This document shows, in pieces, positions 57,467-64,000 of a stretch of 64,000 bases of DNA (its first letter is position 1; every line of letters begins with the position of its first letter). The position numbers and the translations under genes are program-made. The stretch is from Gymnogyps californianus (lineage: Eukaryota; Chordata; Aves; Accipitriformes; Cathartidae). The stretch lies in contig NC_059480.1 in assembly GCF_018139145.2 (NCBI RefSeq), forward strand, positions 12,462,428-12,526,427. Direction: 5' to 3'. The notes below the pieces were generated by a model. It did not search any database. It was not told the DNA's origin and saw only the letters and a program-made list of their open reading frames with translations.

Positions 57467-60400
57467 AAGATAGAGAGTCCCTTTTTCTCAAATCCTGAAG
57501 ATTTTCAAGATTTAATAGTGAATGATTTATGTTACTCACTGAGTTTTTAAGAGATGCAATGGATTAATTTCAAGATCTTTCCTAGACAGTCATTTATAGC
57601 ATGTTGCATGTTATATGTGATAAACACTGAATTCTCACTCTCTTTTGTCCTAAGCTCTGTGTTTGGATTTTAAGACAAGGATTGGGGACTCTCTTCCCTG
57701 GGATTTAAATTTGTCCAATCTGTAGTCAAATGAGGACCAGCTATTTTGCTCCATTATCTGAATGCTTAGATCCAAGGGAATGTTGTTGCATGGCTTCTGC
57801 TCCTGCTGTCCTCAGGGAGGCAAGAGGCAAGTGAGGCCCCCAGCACCCTGCAGTGCAGCAGGAGGTGTGGGGTGACACCCTATGTGGCACGGGTGCCTGG
57901 GCAGAGCCCCCCATACGGGGATGCTGACCAGGGGGAGAGGTGCACTGGCCAGCTGAAGAGATTTAGGGGTTCCTGGGCAGTGCAGAGCATGGGGGTGGAG
58001 GGTGCCAAGACATTAATTAACCCAGGTTCATGGGTTTGGTTGTAGGGAGTTTAGAGATACCCTAATGTGTGTGGCTGAGGTAGCTCTTATGTGTGACCTG
58101 CTAAAGATGTTGGATGCTCTTGATGTGAAACAGTATGTTGCCCGTTGTTTTAAGGTATGTGGTTATAAAAGTAGAATCTCTTAATTTCCTTTTAGAACAT
58201 AAAACAGTTACACAACAACTGAGAAAAGATTTCTAATTTTAATATAAGTCAAATAGAGACTTAACTACACCGCAGTGTCCTCAGGACATTCATAAAGTTC
58301 TGGAATTCCTTCAGCTGCACAAACAGGAATTTATAAATATTTATTGAAATTAACTTTATTGAAGATGTCACCTGTGCAACTGGAGGTGAATATAAAGGAG
58401 AAGGGTGGGGGGAGCGGGTAGGGGAACAGTTTGTTACAGGTAGGTTGTCCACTTTGCTGTATATTTCTGGTTTATGACTAGCTGGTTTAATTTCGGTCCA
58501 TGCCAGCTGCTTCTGCAGCACAGCTTCTGCATGCACAGTTCAGAAGGAACATCCAAGAGAAAATGAGTACTTTAGAAGGCAGATTGCTGCACCCATCACT
58601 TAATCGAATAGCTGCTGAAGACTTCAGCATTATTGGAAATAAGTGTGTTTTGAGGGAAATCAGCTGCCACTACTGCATGAGATTTTGAATAAGCTGTTAG
58701 AAGTTATGCAAAGTACTAAAAGGAAGGGTGCAAAATATTAACATCTGCAATTCTAAATGCTGCTGTGCAGATTTTCTCAGCTATCTCTAGTGGTGATACC
58801 AAAATACAGTCTTAAACAAATTCATAGATCTCCAAGTTTGGGCAGCTACTCAATTTTATATAAATTTTGTTCACATTTTGCAATCTATAACTTGTGCTTT
58901 AGTTTTAAGAATCTCACTTTTGAGCAGTGTTTGAGGAATCCAGCATCTATATTTATCCTGAATAGATTAGGCTAGATACAGGAATTTTTAATGAACACCG
59001 AGAACTTATCACACACTAGGTGTGTAACGGCATAAACCTCCATCTTTCATCCAAAAATAACTTGTTTTAAAAGATAAAGTCTCGCTGAAGTTGGACTTCA
59101 GGAAAAACTTCTTCACCTTGTGCCCACTCCATCCTTGTGAACATGAGAAAGGCAAGTCTTAAAGCATCAAAAAAATCAAGTCAGGAAGTGTTCCAGTAAG
59201 GATCAAGCCTTTTGGAGCCCCATCACTTAAACAAAGGGATGTTAGGGGAGGAATCTGGGAGAATTCCGGCTGGGGTGGTATCACTTTGGGGTGGGGAGAA
59301 ATCATTCAACTAGTTAGGATTTGGGTTGTCAAAATATTACATGTAAAAATCATAAATATAATTGCTAAATATAAAATATTAAACTGCAACATAAAATATT
59401 TAATCATTAAATGCAAAAAATGAGGTTTTATTCCTCATAGTTTAAATTGGGGAATTTCAATCACAGTTACTTACCCCTGACTTTATACATTGCTTGCTGC
59501 AGAGTTTGAGGTAAATACAGCCACTTTGTTGACTGCGTTGTAGTGTGTAATGACCTGCACAGGAAAAGATGCGTTGCTTTCTGCTCTATCAAAGCAAACA
59601 AGATGAAATGTTTAAAAAGTGAAGCTGGCCTAGAAATAAGTGTTTTATTTTTTTAATGGTGAATTTTACTTCTCAAGGAAAGTTTTATTATTTGACATAA
59701 GTGATCTAGTATACTGAAACTAATGAGCCTAAATTAGACTGGCATGAAGTAAAATAGAGGGTGGAAAATGTACACTGAAGTATCTGAACAAATTTGTGAA
59801 GGGCGGTACGTGTTCAGCAGCGGAATGTTCCCCTTTCACACACTTACTGTGACTCTTATCACTTAAGTTTTTATTCTTTTGGTTTTGCACATAGGCAAGA
59901 CAGTAAGCCCATGCAGAGCCTGAACCGCTTGCTGAGATACCCTCTATCCACTCCTCAAACTAGGTTTGAGAGACTAAGCACTTTACCCTAGAAATTATTT
60001 GAAAAGATATAAAATAACTCTTTCACTACGGTGCTGATTTTAATTCAGTTTTCAATTGGCTACAGTAGTATTTAAGCCCATGATCAAAATCAAGCAAATA
60101 CTTATACATATTTCACTGACCTGGGGCTCCATTTCATGGTAGTTTTTTTTAAGTCTGGGGGCAGCTGTAAAAATCATGGAGGTAGCTCTGCAAGCGGGAT
60201 GAGTTATCGGAGTCCTCTTTGGTGAGGATCTTGTCCCCTGGACTTGTTGTTACAAAACCCTGCCCCATCCCATTCTTTTATTTTTTTTTTTTTTATCTCT
60301 GATAGTCTACGTATCTCTTTTTTACTTCAGTGCAAAAACGAAGACAAGTTCTTAACTGCCAGCTGCTTGACAATGACTTTTGTTAGCACTTGGAAAGATG

Positions 60401-63130
60401 ATCAATTCATTGGTACAATCTCTGTACATTTTTACGAATCTGTCTTTTAAACTTGGGGTGTGTGCGTGAACTTTTCAGCTACTTGTGGGAATTAAAATTA
60501 CTCTTACAGTCCATTGCGCTGGTTGCACACACTGCCATGCCTTACCAAATAGCTGATACCTGCCAGCCTGCAGCACAGCCAAGAACTCACCGTTACAGCT
60601 CTTGATGATGACGGTTGCCCACTTGCCTGCCTGCACTCTTACTCTCAAAGATCAGCAAATACTTTAAATCCCAGACTGCAGAAGAAAAAGCAAAATTCAG
60701 AATCCCTTTAGGGAGAGTTCTTTGCATATAGTGACCATGGCCCGAAACAGTGTGCCTCAGCTTCATCAACAGATCTGCAGAGTGAACGAAATGGTTTTTT
60801 GCTGTCTATGTTTGTAATACTTTGCATCAGATGTGTAGATGATTTTAAAAAAGCAACACCCAAACTTGGTGTGAATTGAAAGTTGGCGGCATAAATCTTT
60901 TCCATATAAACTTACTAAATATTCATTGATATTGAGTTGCTTGAAGTGATAACTTGACTACCAGGTCTGAAACTTGTTCTGGGAGGATCGAATATTGCAG
61001 CTGCACTGAACCTGATTGATGTCAGTTGGGTTCTGCATGGGTGCTTGAGTCCACCTGCACAGAATAAATACATATATAACTCCAGTTTTGAAAAATAAGA
61101 TTCCATTTTGCAGCACGTAGGTCAAATTAAAGAGCTGCTCGGACTCATGTTTTCCTAGGTAGAGGTGGAGCAGTATAATGAAGGCAGTGTTACTGCCAGT
61201 ACTCGTGCACTCACCGATTCAGAGAGACGTAACCGCTGTGTAACAGCAGGGAAGGTGCAGAATCCAATTACAGCTTTTAATGTTTGGGTTTACTGATTAG
61301 TTCTGCCATTTCAAATGTTATACTTGCAGTTCATGTTTGCTTATCTTTATTTGTTACTTGATAAATTTTAAATTGTGTAAGAACTGGAGATGGCTTTGTA
61401 AGTTTTTTTTACAAAATTTCATACCTGTCTTCAACCAAGTGAAATGGAAAGGAGGGATTAATTTGAACTTCATGGTATTTTAATGATTTTTCACTGCTAT
61501 GAATTGTTTTTGCTCCCTGTAGTCTCTGTCCTTTATTGCATCAGTGCTGCAGTACAATATTGGTGGGGGATACTGTCTTAGGAACTACAGTGTCTCAGTA
61601 CTGCTGTTGTTATTCATCATTTAATATAGCCTAATTGATGCTATTACAGACCATTCCAAAATTAAAAATAAACATTTCTGCTTTAGCTGGGTGAAGGTCA
61701 CTTCATCTTTAGTGAGCGTATAAAGCCAAATAAATATTTGATCTGTACCTTTATAAAAGGGATATAAGCAGAAGTCCTTTTGTATGTGAAGAACTCAAGG
61801 ATTAGGACTAAAGAATAAAATAACTGCAAGAGTTCTATGCTGCAAGGTGCTTCAGAGGTATATCCTTTTCATTATGTACTGTTTCAAAAGTTACAAGTCA
61901 ATTGTTTTAAGCTCATCAGGTTTAAACTTTGCATTTATTTTGCCAACTAGATACAAATTATTTTTGCAGAATGTGGCTTTAAATGCTTCCTCTGGAGTGC
62001 TGTAGGTAAAAAATGGCTTCCCCTTCCCCCTCACTGATGAAATACAGACCTTCCTCAAATATTTAGTGGTTGTTTTAAGTCTGCTATTAACAAGTTACTT
62101 CTATATGAAAAGTCACAGTAATGTTTTAATACTGCTACCTGGATCACTGGCAGCTTGTGAAGTGATTCCGCTGACTTGTCCCGTGTGGTTTGATCACTGT
62201 CTCACGCAGGACAGCGGGGTGTGAGTGGCAGTAGTGTCTCGGACCGGGGTTCGCTCCCTCCTCCCCTGGTGCTGCCACTCAGCCCTGCGAAGCTTCGTGG
62301 CTCGAGGACAAGGAGGGAAGAGCGGAGCCCTCCTGCTATGGATGTTACCCTTCACTTCTGGGCTGGAAGGGTCTTATAAGCTTTTCTGTAGAGGCAGCTT
62401 GGCTGTTAATATCCCTGCAGAAAATCTGGGAGGAGTATAGAAATCCTCTTGATAAGGGATATAAAGATTGCTTACACATTTAACTCCTTCACCCTATTGT
62501 ACTGTTTTCTTCCCTTTTTTAGATAGAGTGCTACCAGACAAGACACGACACGCACCAGATGAATTTGTGATTTATCCACTCTGTGAGTGTAAAAGCGTGT
62601 GCTGTAGTGTCGGATCCGTGCCATTCCGAAAACAAATGTTCCAGCAAAAACTTCTGTCAGTGTCATCCATCGTGGAGGGATTGGTCTGTATGTGAGCCAG
62701 TGGCAGCCCTCCAGCAGCTCAAACCTACCACCTGCCCTATAGAGGTGGGCTGTATATATCCTGTGAATAGTGGGAAAGGCTACAACGATGGGAGAGCTGC
62801 TGGGTAAAGAAAGCAATGGAAAGAAGAGAGTCACCAACTGCTTCTGTAACTCATGACCACCCCTCTGCCTGCTCTGATCTCCCTCGGGGGAAGGGGGGAA
62901 CCTCTGAGAAAAGGCTTTAACATAACGGAGTCACTGGGCACTGCCCAAAGCCCAGTGGCATTGGGAAGCCTGCGGTCTCACAAGCGTGCCATCCACAGCG
63001 CACTCACTCAGCGCGGTTCTGGGGATGCGTGTTGTCTTTAAAGCATCTGTGCTGCCTGGAGCTGCACCACTGCTTACATTACACTTCATACAGCGCTGTG
63101 GCTATAAAGCATAGAAGTTATGAAAAAGTC
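57467..63130. other. Intergenic region before the right CpG island
   Basis: No recognised gene. It holds a GC-rich patch at about 57,780-58,010 of unknown nature, a CR1-like scrap near 59,100, an AT-rich patch at 59,330-59,430 with repeated ATAAAATATT, and an isolated exon-like segment at 62,523-62,582. Confidence 0.5.
59094..59125. repeat. Possible CR1 LINE 3'-region scrap
   Basis: TTGGACTTCAGGAAAAACTT followed by CTTCAC resembles a short, well-conserved part of avian CR1 elements. The flanks do not extend the match convincingly. Confidence 0.3.
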
Positions 63131-64000
63131 CTTCTAGTATGTGATACCGCTGCGGGGCGGCGAGTTTCTGGGTGCATCGCCGGCCGGCTGCCGAGTGCGG
63201 TGTCCGGTGCGGGAGCGCGGCTGCAGCTGGGGCCGGAGCAGAGGCAGCGTCTGCTCTCGGTTCTCGCCGAGCAAACGTGGGGCTGGGAGGGTGAGCCGTG
63301 GCCGTGGGGCTGGGATCGACCCTCTCCTCGCTTGTCCCTAGCAGGGAACTCGCCTTCGCGCTGAGTGAACGGGCAGGCAGCGGCACTCGCCACGGGCTGC
63401 CTCAGCGGCGCTGGAGCAGCTCCCCCCGCGCGTCACAAGCCGTTTCATCAACCGAACGGTGTCGGCTCAAGGGGACTGAAGATTGCGCAGTGACTGGGTA
63501 TTTGCAGCGGCTGTAACAATATTTTGAAGAAGTGGGGGAAGATCCCTTTCTGTCTGAGCTATATCAGGAAGATCCAGTTTGGGGTTTTTTGATGTTTTTG
63601 GAGAAGTTACTAGAGGACCTTTGAGAAACCCGAGTTTCTGCAGATATCAAGTTAACGATGCCGGGGGCCGGAGCTGGGACCTCATCCGTTTCAGGCCTTT
63701 TATGGGTTCCTTCCCCCCCCCCTCCCCCTTGTTTTTCCCGTTTCCTGCTACCGGCGCAGCTTCACTGTCCGAGGCGTAACTGGTGACGGGGCCTGCGCCC
63801 CCGGGGCAGCGCTTGCGGACCCCCTCCCCCCCGAACAAGGGAGCAACTTTTAACAGCGCCTATCGCACACCGGCGTTTCAGACCCGGGTGCCGTAACCGC
63901 CTGGCCGTTACCGAGCGGGCCGGGCTGTCCCCAGAAGCGGGAGGGGACGGGGCGGGGGGGAGCGCTGCCGACCGACGCCGGGCGGCGGGGCTGCGGCTGG
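63130..64000 (+). promoter_or_regulatory. CpG island at the right edge, probable CHST2 promoter/5' UTR
   Basis: Strong CpG enrichment rising to the window end, with GC boxes, C-rich runs and a G-quadruplex-capable stretch (63939-63960). In mammals CHST2 lies next downstream of U2SURP on the same strand, and the CHST2 coding region itself is not in the window. The assignment rests on synteny, not on sequence match. Confidence 0.5.
63939..63960 (+). other. G-quadruplex-capable run
   Basis: Four G-runs of at least three (GGG, GGGG, GGGG, GGGGGGG) with loops of 1-2 nt. Confidence 0.7.

Noticed and set aside
62472..62837. 121-codon open frame on the minus strand near the right end
   Set aside because: No recognisable domain, and the plus strand of the same stretch has the better exon-like signals.

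Overview
This is vertebrate nuclear DNA, almost certainly from a bird and probably a neoavian one. It has long AT-rich introns with GT-AG splice sites, CpG islands at promoters, and two endogenous-retrovirus LTR fragments of kinds I recall as common in neoavian genomes. The whole coding part of one large plus-strand gene is present: U2SURP (SR140), a U2 snRNP-associated spliceosome protein. I recognised it by reading 27 consecutive coding exons that match the vertebrate protein nearly residue for residue and join in frame at every junction (2,964 nt, 987 codons plus stop).

Layout. 1-2,850: upstream intergenic DNA with a decayed coding-like patch (about 509-1,078) and a small separate CpG island (about 1,376-1,700). 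2,850-3,900: the U2SURP CpG-island promoter, with two RFX X-box-like sites, a GC box and a YY1-type motif over the start codon. 3,392-49,524: U2SURP from start to stop codon. Introns range from 83 nt to about 8.3 kb; intron 1 holds a solo LTR (9,955-10,501) in antisense orientation with a 5-bp target-site duplication. 49,525-about 54,920: 3' UTR and downstream DNA with several AATAAA signals and two clear hairpins. 54,900-63,100: intergenic DNA with a truncated second LTR (57,195-57,466) and scattered low-confidence repeat debris. 63,130-64,000: a second strong CpG island running off the window, which by conserved synteny is probably the 5' end of CHST2.

The product has an N-terminal KEKE/basic region, an RRM, a SURP module, a CID-like domain, an acidic segment with five DG[A/I/V]P repeats, a cwf21-like segment and a C-terminal RS domain. 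This is the known architecture of U2SURP, which works with U2 snRNP in branch-site and 3' splice-site recognition.

Main points for a second look: an 87-nt GC-AG intron whose retention would end exactly at the acceptor TAG; the apparent absence of a roughly 44-codon N-terminal exon that I recall from the human protein; paired RFX-like sites plus a start-codon YY1 motif; a second upstream CpG island; and a 19-bp 3' UTR hairpin. I found no convincing wholly novel gene system, tRNA, rRNA or CRISPR array.
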